64,000 nt of DNA from Streptomyces sp. HUAS CB01 (lineage in GTDB: Bacteria; Actinomycetota; Actinomycetes; Streptomycetales; Streptomycetaceae), in the NCBI RefSeq assembly GCF_030406905.1, contig NZ_CP129137.1, positions 3,740,001 to 3,804,000 on the forward strand, read 5' to 3'. Of the stretch, positions 24,934 to 32,947 are shown piece by piece. The notes beneath the pieces are model-generated. The model was given only the letters and a program-made list of their open reading frames with translations, had not been told where the DNA came from and ran no database searches. How positions within the stretch are numbered: position 1 is the stretch's first letter; each line of letters opens with the position of its first letter. Made by a program: the position numbers and the translations under genes.

Positions 24934-27900
24934 TCAGAAGAGGCCCTTGTAGCCCTGCCAGCCCGTCCCGATCTTCACGGTCGAACCGAACGAACCGGCG
25001 CCGTTCCCGCTGTTGCGCAGCAGGTCCCCGGCCGCGTTCCGCGAGAGCAGGTCCGCCTTGCCGTCCTTGTTCAGATCACCCACACCGACGAACGCATTGC
25101 GGCCGGAGGCCCACTTGTTGCCGAACACCAGCACCCGCGGCTTCACGGTGCCCGCCGCCGTCCCGTCGTACCGCCACAGCGAGTTCGCCCCGTCCACCGC
25201 CAGCAGCTCGCCGATGCCGTCGCCGTTCAGATCCCCCGCGCCGAAGATCGCCCGGTACAGCTTCCAGTTCGTACCGATCTTCCCGCGGGCCTTCAGACCG
25301 CCGGCGCCGTTGTCGGCGTAGAGGTACATGTCCCCGGTCGACGCCTGCCGCGCCACCAGATCCGGGCGCCCGTCACCGGTCAGGTCCCCCGGCGACGTCA
25401 GCACGTTGAACTGCGCCCACACCGCGCCCAGGGACGTGTACGCGGTCGTCGGCGTCGGCGCCTTGCCGCAACCCGGACGGTACGCACGCAACTCACCACC
25501 CAGCCGCACCAGCACGTCGTTGCACCGGTCACCGTTCAGATCACCGAACGGAACCACCACGGCCGACGTCGACCAACCGGAGCCCGTCGTCGCCCCCGCG
25601 AGCCCGCCCGTCCCGTTGCCGTGCCGGAAGGCGATGGCGCCCGACGAACTCAACGACACCAGGTCCCCCACACCGTCAGGACCGGAGAGCCCCGCATGGT
25701 CACGGCGCACCGCACCCGCACCGGTCAGGGTCACCGTGCCGGACGCCGTGGCTGCGGCCCGGCCGTCAGCGGCCTCGGCCGTCAGCGTCCATGTGTAGGC
25801 GCCGCTGACGACCAGACGGCCGGAGTCGTCCTTGGCGTCCCAGGCGGCCGCCACCAGACCTCGCGCCGTCCCGCCGCTCAGCGTGCGCACCGCCGTGCCG
25901 CTCGTCGCGCTCCTGACGGTCAGCTTCCACGAGGCCGTCGGCGTGGACAGCCACCAGCGGGGCCGCCAGGGCGCGGCTCCGCCGTTGACCGCCTGTGCCA
26001 CCGGGACGTCGGAATCCAGCACGGCGGACGCGGACGGTGCCACGCCGCTGCCCACCAGGTGGACGGCGTTCCTGGTGTCCGTCCAGGCCACCGCGCCGGT
26101 CGCCGGGTCGACGGCCCACGGCTGGTAGGACACCCGGTCGTCGGTGAGGGTCCGCACCGTGCCGCCGTCCCGGAGGTCCTTCAGCTTCAGCGAACCGCCC
26201 GCCGGGTAGACGACGAACCCGTCGCCGAGCTGCGCGCCCGCCCCGTAGCCGATTCCCAGCGGGGTGATGGTGCGCGTCTGGAGGTCGAAGATGCCCTCGT
26301 CGTTTCGCGAGCCGGCGCAGTTCCAGAGCAGCCAGCGGCCGATCGCCGTGGCCCCGTCGAGCATGCAGCCGGGGAGGTAGGCCGACTGGGTCTCCCCCCC
26401 AGTCCTGATGTCGTACCCGACGGCCGAGCTGCCCTCGGTGGTCCAGAGGGTCGTGCCCGACAGGGACAGCCCGTGCACCGGCAGCGTCCTCACCACCTTG
26501 CCGGTGTCGAGGTCGACGACCCGCGTGCTCCCCGAGCCGTCCGCCGTGCTCGCGCGGACCACGGCCCAGCGGCCCCAGGCACCCACGAAGCCCGCATAGC
26601 CCGTGCCGGTGTCGATCCTGGTGGCCGGAAGCCGGTTTCCTTCGGCCAGCCGGTGCAGCGGTACGACGGGCTCGCCCCAGACGGGGGTCCTCCCGCCGTA
26701 CGCGACGCGCCCGTCCCCCGTCTCCACGAAGGTGGGGCAGTAACTCTGGAAACAGGCGACGGGCTGCTCGGGCACCCAGCCGCGGTCCTTCCGCTCGCCG
26801 GCGGCGGGTACGCCGCCGGACTGCTCGACGGTCCGCGTGTGGAGGCCGGTGAGACCGGCCGCCGCGCTCGCCTCCACGCTCGTCAGCCGGCCCTGCCGGA
26901 ACGACAGCTGATGGACCGTGTTCGCCACGGCCTTCACCTGGACGGGGATCTCCCGGGACACGGTGGCCCGCCCCGCCGCGTCGGCCCGGAGCGCCTGCAC
27001 GCCCCACTCGGACATGCTCGCCCCACCGTGCACCAGCAGCCCGCCGTCCGGGGTGAACGTCGCCCTGCCGCTCGACCTGGCCAGCAGTGTGCGCACGGCG
27101 CCGCCGTCCAGTGGACGCGCCTCGACCCGCCACACCGGCAGGTACTCGTCGGGTTGTCCGAGGGCGGGATCGTGCCGGGCCACGACGAGCTCGCCGCCCA
27201 CCATGCCCAGCAGCCGCGCGTCGCCCTCGGGGAGCGGGACGGTCCGCTCCGGTGTGTCGAGGTCGCCGCGCGCGTACACCGACACCTGGCCGCCCGACCA
27301 GATCAGCAGCCGGTCCGGAGTCAGGGCGAATCGCCTGGTAGCCAGTTCCTCGTCGTTCCCGATCGGTACGACACGGCCCAGGGTCACGTCCAGCCACACG
27401 TTCCCGGCACCGGGCAGGGCCATGACCAGACCGCCGGCGTCACCCAGGCCCGGGAGGACGGCGTAGGAGTGGATCCCCGCGGGCACACCCTCGACGAGCC
27501 GGTCGCGCAGCTGCCCCGTCTCCATGTCGAGCACATGGAAGCGCATGCCGTCGCCGAGCGAGTCGCGGGTCAGCACGTGCCGGCCGAAGGCCCCCACATA
27601 GCTGTGATCGGCGGGCACCGGCACGGTGACGGTTCCGCCGGCGACCATGTCCCGCAGCTCGACCCGCCGCGGCGACTCCAGGAGGCGGGCGACGACGTCC
27701 GAGCCCGTACCCCGCTGGAAGTCGTCCCCCGCGTGGCTCTCGACGCTGTCGAGCTGGACGTCGGTGGCGGCGCCGTAGGCGCGCCAGACGGTGCCGCGCC
27801 CCGCCTCGTGGCGCAGATGGCCGTGCGGCCCGGTGTTGAGCAGTGTGCTGCGCACGGGCAGGTCGCTCGTCGCGGCCGGGATCACCACCTCTGCGGTGGG

Positions 27901-28008
27901 TGCCGCCTGGGCGGTGGACGCCGCCGGGCCTGTGGCGGCCGCGGCCGCCAGCACAGCGGCAGCGGCGATGACACGCAAGGGTCTCTTGCCGTACACGGAA
28001 CTCCGCAC
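24934..28008 (-). CDS. Large secreted FG-GAP/VCBS-repeat protein
   Basis: This 1024-residue protein starts at GTG 28008 with a signal peptide (about 1-36, hydrophobic VIAAAAVLAAAAATG, cleavage near AQA). A long propeller-like region (40-700) has repeated beta blades and two cysteine pairs (CFQSYC near 420 and others). It leads to a FlgD-type Ig segment (AAWDAKDDSGRLVVSGAYTW) and C-terminal FG-GAP repeats (DLNGDRCND, DLTGDGRPD, DLNGDGIGE, DLNKDGKAD). The end GTGWQGYKGLF parallels the paralogue at 22390. No protease or glycosidase motif is evident. It is probably an extracellular calcium-stabilised binding protein. The two genes are tandem on the same strand with a remnant between them. Confidence 0.85.
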   Translation of the reverse strand: MRSSVYGKRPLRVIAAAAVLAAAAATGPAASTAQAAPTAEVVIPAATSDLPVRSTLLNTGPHGHLRHEAGRGTVWRAYGAATDVQLDSVESHAGDDFQRGTGSDVVARLLESPRRVELRDMVAGGTVTVPVPADHSYVGAFGRHVLTRDSLGDGMRFHVLDMETGQLRDRLVEGVPAGIHSYAVLPGLGDAGGLVMALPGAGNVWLDVTLGRVVPIGNDEELATRRFALTPDRLLIWSGGQVSVYARGDLDTPERTVPLPEGDARLLGMVGGELVVARHDPALGQPDEYLPVWRVEARPLDGGAVRTLLARSSGRATFTPDGGLLVHGGASMSEWGVQALRADAAGRATVSREIPVQVKAVANTVHQLSFRQGRLTSVEASAAAGLTGLHTRTVEQSGGVPAAGERKDRGWVPEQPVACFQSYCPTFVETGDGRVAYGGRTPVWGEPVVPLHRLAEGNRLPATRIDTGTGYAGFVGAWGRWAVVRASTADGSGSTRVVDLDTGKVVRTLPVHGLSLSGTTLWTTEGSSAVGYDIRTGGETQSAYLPGCMLDGATAIGRWLLWNCAGSRNDEGIFDLQTRTITPLGIGYGAGAQLGDGFVVYPAGGSLKLKDLRDGGTVRTLTDDRVSYQPWAVDPATGAVAWTDTRNAVHLVGSGVAPSASAVLDSDVPVAQAVNGGAAPWRPRWWLSTPTASWKLTVRSATSGTAVRTLSGGTARGLVAAAWDAKDDSGRLVVSGAYTWTLTAEAADGRAAATASGTVTLTGAGAVRRDHAGLSGPDGVGDLVSLSSSGAIAFRHGNGTGGLAGATTGSGWSTSAVVVPFGDLNGDRCNDVLVRLGGELRAYRPGCGKAPTPTTAYTSLGAVWAQFNVLTSPGDLTGDGRPDLVARQASTGDMYLYADNGAGGLKARGKIGTNWKLYRAIFGAGDLNGDGIGELLAVDGANSLWRYDGTAAGTVKPRVLVFGNKWASGRNAFVGVGDLNKDGKADLLSRNAAGDLLRNSGNGAGSFGSTVKIGTGWQGYKGLF

Positions 28009-28168
28009 TCTCGATCGGACGGATCGGGACCTGCGGGATGGCGTTCACCCAGGTCACGGCCTACGGCATGCCGAGCACGCGTCGGATGAACATGAGCCCC
28101 CCGGCCCCGCCTCCAGTGCCCCCCACTGCGAGGTGGACGGATCGTAACAGCGTCCGCCGACAACGCGT

Positions 28169-28203
28169 CAGGGCCCGTACCCCTCATCGGGGTACGGGCC
28201 CTG
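28169..28203 (-). terminator. Terminator of the DEAD-box helicase gene
   Basis: A perfect 15-bp stem (28169-28183 with 28189-28203) has a 5-base loop. It lies 20 bases after the helicase stop codon and upstream of the FG-GAP gene, so it also insulates the latter. Confidence 0.75.
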
Positions 28204-28222
28204 CTCAGCGTTCTACGCGGGT

Positions 28223-30391
28223 TCAGCCGTTGCGCTTCCAGCGCGGCTTGTCGTCACGACGGCCGCCCCCGAAGGAGCCGGAGTTCGAGCCGCCGCGGTG
28301 GTCGTCACGGCGGCCGAACGGGCGGTCGTGGCCGGAGCGGAAGCCGCCGCCCGAGGGACGGTCGTCACGGCGGTCACGGTTGAACGGACGGTCGCTGCCG
28401 GCGCGGTGGTCGCGGCGCTCGAAGGAACGGCCGCCACGGTCGTCACGACGGTCGTTGTCGCGGCGGAAGCCGCCGCCCGAGGGACGGTCGTCACGGCGGT
28501 CGCGGTTGAACGGACGGTCGTTGTCACGGCGCTCGAAGGAACGGCCGCCACGGTCGTCACGACGGTCGTTGTCCCGGCGGAAACCACCACGGTCGTCACG
28601 GCGGTCACGGTTGAACGGACGGTCGCTGTCCCGACGCTCGCGGCTGAACGGACGGTCGTTGTCACGGCGCTCGAAGGAACGGCCGCCACGGTCGTCACGA
28701 CGGTCGTTGTCCCGACGGAAACCACCACGGTCGTCACGGCGCTCGAAGCCACGGTCGTTGTCACGACGGTCACGGCGCTCGAAGTTGCCCCGCTCGTCAC
28801 GACGGTCGTCGCGGCGCTCGCGGAACTCGCGGACCGGACGCTCCTCGCGGACCTCACGCACCGGCTGCTCCGGGACGGAGACCTCGGCGGCAGCCTCGGC
28901 CTCCGCCGCCTGCGCGGCCTCGGCGACCGCGGCCTCCGGGTCCTCGCCCCGCTCGCGCGCCGCACGGGCGACGAGGCGGTCCGCCTCCTCGCGCAGCTCG
29001 ACGGCACGGCGCTGCAGGCGCTCCAGCTGCTTGCTGAGCTGGTCGACCTCGCGCTCGGCCTGCTTCGCGGCGTTGCTCGCGGAGTCCGCCTGGACCTCGG
29101 TCAGCGAACGGGCGCCGGTGATCTCGGCGACCTCCGGGTCGAACGCGCCGGCCCCGCCGACGATGTGGCGCGAGGCGTCGACGCCCGCGTCCTCCATCAG
29201 CCGGAAGATCTGGCGGCGCTGGTGCGGCAGCGCCAGCGAGACGACCGTGCCGGACTGTCCGGCGCGGGCGGTGCGGCCCGAGCGGTGCAGGTAGTCCTTG
29301 TGGTCACCGGCCGGGTCCACGTTGAGGACCAGGTCGATGCCGTCGACGTGGATGCCGCGGGCGGCGACGTCGGTCGCGACCAGCACGTTCACGTAGCCGT
29401 CCTTGAAGTCGGCGAGCGTGCGCGTACGGGCGCCCTGCGTCATGCCGCCGTGCAGCGCGTCGGCGCGCACACCGGCGTCGACGAGCTGCTCGGCGACGCG
29501 GTCCGCGCCCAGCTGGGTGCGGACGAAGATGATGGTGCGGCCCTTGCGGGCGGCGATGGCGGCCGTGACCGGGGCCTTGTCCTTCGGCTTCACGACGAGG
29601 ACGTGGTGGGTCATGGTCGTGACGGCACCCGCGGACGGGTCGACCTCGTGCGTCACCGGGTCGACCAGGTAGCGCTTGACGAGGCTGTCGATCTCGTTCT
29701 CCAGCGTCGCGGAGAACAGCAGGCGCTGGCCGCCCCCGGGGATCTGGTCGAGCAGCTCGGTGACCTCGGGCAGGAAGCCCAGGTCGGCCATCTGGTCGGC
29801 CTCGTCGAGGACCGCGATCTGAACGGACTCGAGCGAGCAGGCGCCGCGGTTGATGATGTCCCGCAGCCGGCCCGGGGTGGCGACGAGGATGTCGACACCG
29901 CGCTCCAGGGCGTAGATCTGGTTGCCCATGGACGTACCGCCGCAGACGACCTTCATCTTCAGGCCGAGGACGTCGCCGTACGGCTGGAGCGCGTCGGCGA
30001 CCTGCATGGCGAGCTCACGGGTCGGGGTGAGGATGACGCCGCGGGGCTTCTTCTTCTCGGTGTGGCCGCCGGCCAGGGTGGCGAGCAGCGGCAGACCGAA
30101 GGAGAGGGTCTTGCCGGAGCCGGTGCGGCCGCGGCCGAGGATGTCCTTGCCGGCCAGGGCGTCCGGGATGGTCGCCGCCTGGATCGGGAACGGGACGGTG
30201 ACACCGTTCTGGGCGAGCTTGCGGACGACGCCCTCGGGGAGGCCGAGGTCGCCGAAGGTCACCTCGGGCGCGTCGGACGTCTCGACGGCGTCCGCGGCCT
30301 CGTCGGTGACGTGGGCGCCGTCGGTGGTCCCGACCTCGACGATCTCGTCGTTCTCGGGCATGACGGCACGGTCAGAACTGGAAATGGACAT
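28223..30391 (-). CDS. DEAD-box RNA helicase with RGG-like repetitive tail
   Basis: The 722-residue product has a complete helicase core. The Q-motif region is near 45-72, followed by Walker A GRTGSGKT (88-95), PTRELA (123-128), ATPGR (171-175), DEAD (196-199), SAT, and C-terminal domain motifs (VATDVAARGIHVDGID, HRSGRTARAG). From about 515 the tail is built from repeats of RRDDRGG, FRRDNDRRDDRGGRSFERR and DRPFNRD, a basic disordered RNA-binding segment. It probably unwinds structured mRNA or assists ribosome or RNase E assembly, and cold induction is common in the family. The ATG at 30391 has GGAAGG 18 bases upstream, which is long. Confidence 0.92.
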   Translation of the reverse strand: MSISSSDRAVMPENDEIVEVGTTDGAHVTDEAADAVETSDAPEVTFGDLGLPEGVVRKLAQNGVTVPFPIQAATIPDALAGKDILGRGRTGSGKTLSFGLPLLATLAGGHTEKKKPRGVILTPTRELAMQVADALQPYGDVLGLKMKVVCGGTSMGNQIYALERGVDILVATPGRLRDIINRGACSLESVQIAVLDEADQMADLGFLPEVTELLDQIPGGGQRLLFSATLENEIDSLVKRYLVDPVTHEVDPSAGAVTTMTHHVLVVKPKDKAPVTAAIAARKGRTIIFVRTQLGADRVAEQLVDAGVRADALHGGMTQGARTRTLADFKDGYVNVLVATDVAARGIHVDGIDLVLNVDPAGDHKDYLHRSGRTARAGQSGTVVSLALPHQRRQIFRLMEDAGVDASRHIVGGAGAFDPEVAEITGARSLTEVQADSASNAAKQAEREVDQLSKQLERLQRRAVELREEADRLVARAARERGEDPEAAVAEAAQAAEAEAAAEVSVPEQPVREVREERPVREFRERRDDRRDERGNFERRDRRDNDRGFERRDDRGGFRRDNDRRDDRGGRSFERRDNDRPFSRERRDSDRPFNRDRRDDRGGFRRDNDRRDDRGGRSFERRDNDRPFNRDRRDDRPSGGGFRRDNDRRDDRGGRSFERRDHRAGSDRPFNRDRRDDRPSGGGFRSGHDRPFGRRDDHRGGSNSGSFGGGRRDDKPRWKRNG
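28230..28840. repeat. Degenerate coding repeats in the helicase tail
   Basis: Blocks of about 80-120 bases recur with TCGTCACGACGGTCG and GAAGGAACGGCCGCC as shared words. They correspond to the peptide repeats FRRDNDRRDDRGG and RSFERRDNDRPFN. Such blocks can expand or contract by recombination. Confidence 0.75.
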
Positions 30392-30787
30392 GCGAAATGC
30401 GAAACCTTCCGGAGTCTCGGCACGCGCCCAAACTCCGTGATTCGCAATTCGACCGCCTCGATGCGGTCAGCCACGGCAAGGGAGAGTACGCGCCACACGC
30501 GGCGCGCTTCGGTGGTGGCGCCGGGCAAATGGGATCAAACGATCTACCACCATACGCACCTCCCCCCGCTCAAGGCAAACCGCTTCGGTGCGTCGCTCGT
30601 CACACCCCCGGGGACCCGGCCGACCGCCGGCGCTCCACCGGCACCCCACCCCGGCGGACCGATCCCGTCACCCACCGGAGGCCGAGGGGCGGGGACCACG
30701 TCAGCACCCAGGCTTGAGGACCACCGACCACGTCACCCGCGTGCCCCGACGAACCCGCCACCTCACCGCCGTTCCACGAGCACACCG
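30392..30787. other. Helicase leader and gene-free stretch
   Basis: No gene is present. The helicase leader (minus strand) contains TTTCGCATTTCGC next to the start codon. The segment 30535-30560 is locally AT-rich. I see no riboswitch signature. Confidence 0.45.
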
Positions 30788-31375
30788 TCACACGGGCGCC
30801 ATCTGCGGTGACGCCTCCGGCTCCGCGTCGAACTCCTCCTCCTGCGCGTCGACGGCCTCCCGCATCGCGCCCATCTGGGTCTCCGCGGCCGGTGACTCCG
30901 TGGGCGGATCGGTCGGCTCCCCGGTGGGTCCGGGATCGGGATTCGACGGCGTCGGCTCGGCGGGCGGCGTCGTCTCGGCCGGGGGCGTGGGCTCGGCGGG
31001 CGGCGTCGGCTCGCCCTGCGGTGGTGTCGGCCTCTGGGGGGACGGCTGATGCGGACCGCCCGCCGCCCTGGGGGGCGAGGCCGGCGGCACCGCGGACACC
31101 CCCGGGCTCGCCGACACGTCCGCGCCGCCGCTCCTGGCTCCGGCGCCGCCGGAGGGCCCCGTACCGCCCATGCCCGTACGGCCCGTGCCCCCGGAACCGC
31201 CGGGAGCGCCCCCGCCGCCGTCCGGTTCGGCCGCCGCGCCGCGCCGCTGGGGAGACTTCGACGGCGACGGCCCGTCGGCGTCGTCACCCACGCTCACACA
31301 GCCGGCGGAGGCCACGACGGCCAGTGCGGCGGCGAACCAGACGGCACAACGGCCGGGGGCGGACAACTGGCGCAC
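30788..31375 (-). CDS. Putative lipoprotein, Pro/Gly-rich
   Basis: The 195-residue product has a lipoprotein signal (RCAVWFAAALAVVASAGC) with lipidated Cys26. After this come a Gly-rich stretch (40-85) and a Pro/Thr/Glu region with repeated PTPPAE units (about 115-150). A short acidic C-terminus carries MGAMREAVDAQEEEFDAEPE. Nothing enzymatic is visible. The low-complexity region probably spans the cell wall. I do not recognise the family. The GTG start at 31375 fits the signal. Confidence 0.65.
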   Translation of the reverse strand: MRQLSAPGRCAVWFAAALAVVASAGCVSVGDDADGPSPSKSPQRRGAAAEPDGGGGAPGGSGGTGRTGMGGTGPSGGAGARSGGADVSASPGVSAVPPASPPRAAGGPHQPSPQRPTPPQGEPTPPAEPTPPAETTPPAEPTPSNPDPGPTGEPTDPPTESPAAETQMGAMREAVDAQEEEFDAEPEASPQMAPV

Positions 31376-31469
31376 GGTGGCACCTCCGGGGCACAGGACG
31401 CGGTTTCCCTGCCCAACTCCCCGAGCCCCGCAAGGGACACGCCCCCGCGCGACCGCCCGGACCGGACGG

Positions 31470-31832
31470 CTAGCGCCCCAGGCCCCCCGCCAGATCCGCC
31501 CCGAGGATCACCGCCCCCAGTCCCACCAGCACGGACCCCGCCACATTCGCCAGCGCCAGGAACAGCCAGCCCCGCTCGGCCAGCCGCAGCGTCTCGTAGG
31601 AGAAGGTCGAGTACGTCGTCAGGGCGCCGCACAGTCCCGTGCCGAGCAACGCGTAGGTGCCCGACGCGACCGAGGCACCCGCCAGCAGGCCCAGGACGAA
31701 ACTGCCGGACGCGTTCACCACGAACGTGCCCCACGGGAAGACCGAGTCGTGCCGCAGCTGGACCTCACGATCCATCAGATAGCGCAGCGGAGCGCCCACC
31801 ATCGCGCCCACGACGACCAGCACCCAGTTCAC
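31470..31832 (-). CDS. crcB: Fluoride efflux channel CrcB/Fluc, second subunit
   Basis: This 120-residue, four-helix protein shows the Fluc signatures VNASGSFVLG (Asn pore residue) and GALTTYSTFSYE. It begins at a GTG that overlaps the stop of the upstream paralogue (GTGA), so the two are translationally coupled. Fluc channels work as antiparallel dual-topology dimers. Paired genes like this one usually encode a heterodimer that lets fluoride leave the cell. Confidence 0.92.
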   Translation of the reverse strand: MNWVLVVVGAMVGAPLRYLMDREVQLRHDSVFPWGTFVVNASGSFVLGLLAGASVASGTYALLGTGLCGALTTYSTFSYETLRLAERGWLFLALANVAGSVLVGLGAVILGADLAGGLGR

Positions 31833-32323
31833 GGGCCCGCCTCCCGCCGGTCCACCAGCCGGCGGGTCACCGACGCCCCCAGCCACACCGCCGCCACGGC
31901 CCCGGCGAGCGTCGCGACGGCGTACAGCAGCGCGGTTCCCGCCCGGTGACGCTCCAGCAGCCGGGCGAAGTCGAGTGCGTACGTCGAGAAGGTGGTGAAC
32001 CCGCCCAGCACCCCGACGCCGACGAACGGCCGCACGAGCGGGCGCGTGACGACGCCGCGCTCGCTCACCAGCACCATCAGCACGCCGATGAGCAGACAGC
32101 CGAACACGTTGACGGCGAACGTCGCCCAGACGGAGGGCCACAGCAGCGAAACCCCGTACCGCGCGGACGCCCCGACCGCCCCGCCGACCGCGATCACCGC
32201 GAGGACCTTCCCCTTCCGGGGCCCCTCGACCTCGAGGCGCTGGGCCGGCACATGGAGGTCGACGTCCGGGTCGATCGCCTCCGCACGGGGGCCGTGCGAA
32301 GGGGGGTAGGGGTGCGAACTCAT
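31829..32323 (-). CDS. crcB: Fluoride efflux channel CrcB/Fluc, first subunit
   Basis: Starting from MSSHPYPP (ATG at 32323, GAGG upstream) the product has 164 residues. An N-terminal polar extension of about 45 residues precedes four membrane helices with FAVNVFGCLLIG and GVLGGFTTFSTYALD. Both signatures match the Fluc family. Its stop overlaps the GTG of the next crcB. I looked for a fluoride riboswitch in 32324-32525 and did not find one. Confidence 0.9.
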   Translation of the reverse strand: MSSHPYPPSHGPRAEAIDPDVDLHVPAQRLEVEGPRKGKVLAVIAVGGAVGASARYGVSLLWPSVWATFAVNVFGCLLIGVLMVLVSERGVVTRPLVRPFVGVGVLGGFTTFSTYALDFARLLERHRAGTALLYAVATLAGAVAAVWLGASVTRRLVDRREAGP

Positions 32324-32525
32324 CGGCGCCGCGACCTCCTCGGATCCGCCGCCCCCGGCCACGCCCGCGGTCGCCGCGTCGCCCGTGCCACGGCCGCCGG
32401 CCCCCGGGCCGCCCACGGCACGACGACCGGGCGGTCCCCGGCCCGCGGCACGACCACCGGGCGTTCCCCGATCCACGGCACGAACACCGCCGTCTCCCCC
32501 GTCCGGCGCACGGCTCCCGGCCGCC

Positions 32526-32876
32526 TCATCCGTAACCCAGCGCGTGCAGCCGCTCGTCGTCGATCCCGAAGTGGTGCGCGATCTCGTGGACGACCGTGAT
32601 CTCGGTCTCCTCGACCACGTCCTCGCGCGACTCGCACATCCGGAGCGTCGGCCCCCGGTAGATCGTGATCCGGTCCGGCAGCACGCCCGCGTACCACTCC
32701 CCGCGGTCCGTGAGCGGAGTCCCCTCGTAGAGCCCGAGCAGCTCGGGGTCGGACGGGTCGGGTTCGTCCTCGACGAACACGGCGACGTTGTCCATCAGGC
32801 GTGTCAGCTCGGGCGGGATCCTGTCCAGCGCCTCGGCGACCAGTTCCTCGAACTCCTCGCGCGTCATCTCCAGCAC
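32526..32876 (-). CDS. Small zincin-like metallopeptidase family protein
   Basis: The product has 116 residues (start GTG, reading MLEMTREEFEELVAEALD). It carries a single HExxH zinc motif with downstream Asp (VVHEIAHHFGIDDERL), near the C-terminus. The size and motif match the minimal metallopeptidase family once called DUF1025. The substrate is unknown and activity has rarely been shown. The ATG three codons later is an alternative start. It is divergent from the metallophosphoesterase, with about 70 bases between starts. Confidence 0.82.
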   Translation of the reverse strand: MLEMTREEFEELVAEALDRIPPELTRLMDNVAVFVEDEPDPSDPELLGLYEGTPLTDRGEWYAGVLPDRITIYRGPTLRMCESREDVVEETEITVVHEIAHHFGIDDERLHALGYG

Positions 32877-32947
32877 CCGGCCATTGTCACGCACACGCGC
32901 CCCCACCGGCGGGCATAGCCCGGCGGGGACGCGGGCATACGCGACCA

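Noticed and set aside
28230..28840. A CRISPR-like array
   Set aside because: The repeats are coding and in frame with the helicase, lack regular spacers, and have no cas genes nearby.
30588..31049. A 153-codon plus-strand frame between the helicase and the lipoprotein
   Set aside because: Low-complexity Pro/Arg translation antisense to the lipoprotein gene, no ribosome site.
32324..32525. A fluoride riboswitch upstream of crcB
   Set aside because: No matching conserved core was visible by eye; recorded as absent rather than proven absent.
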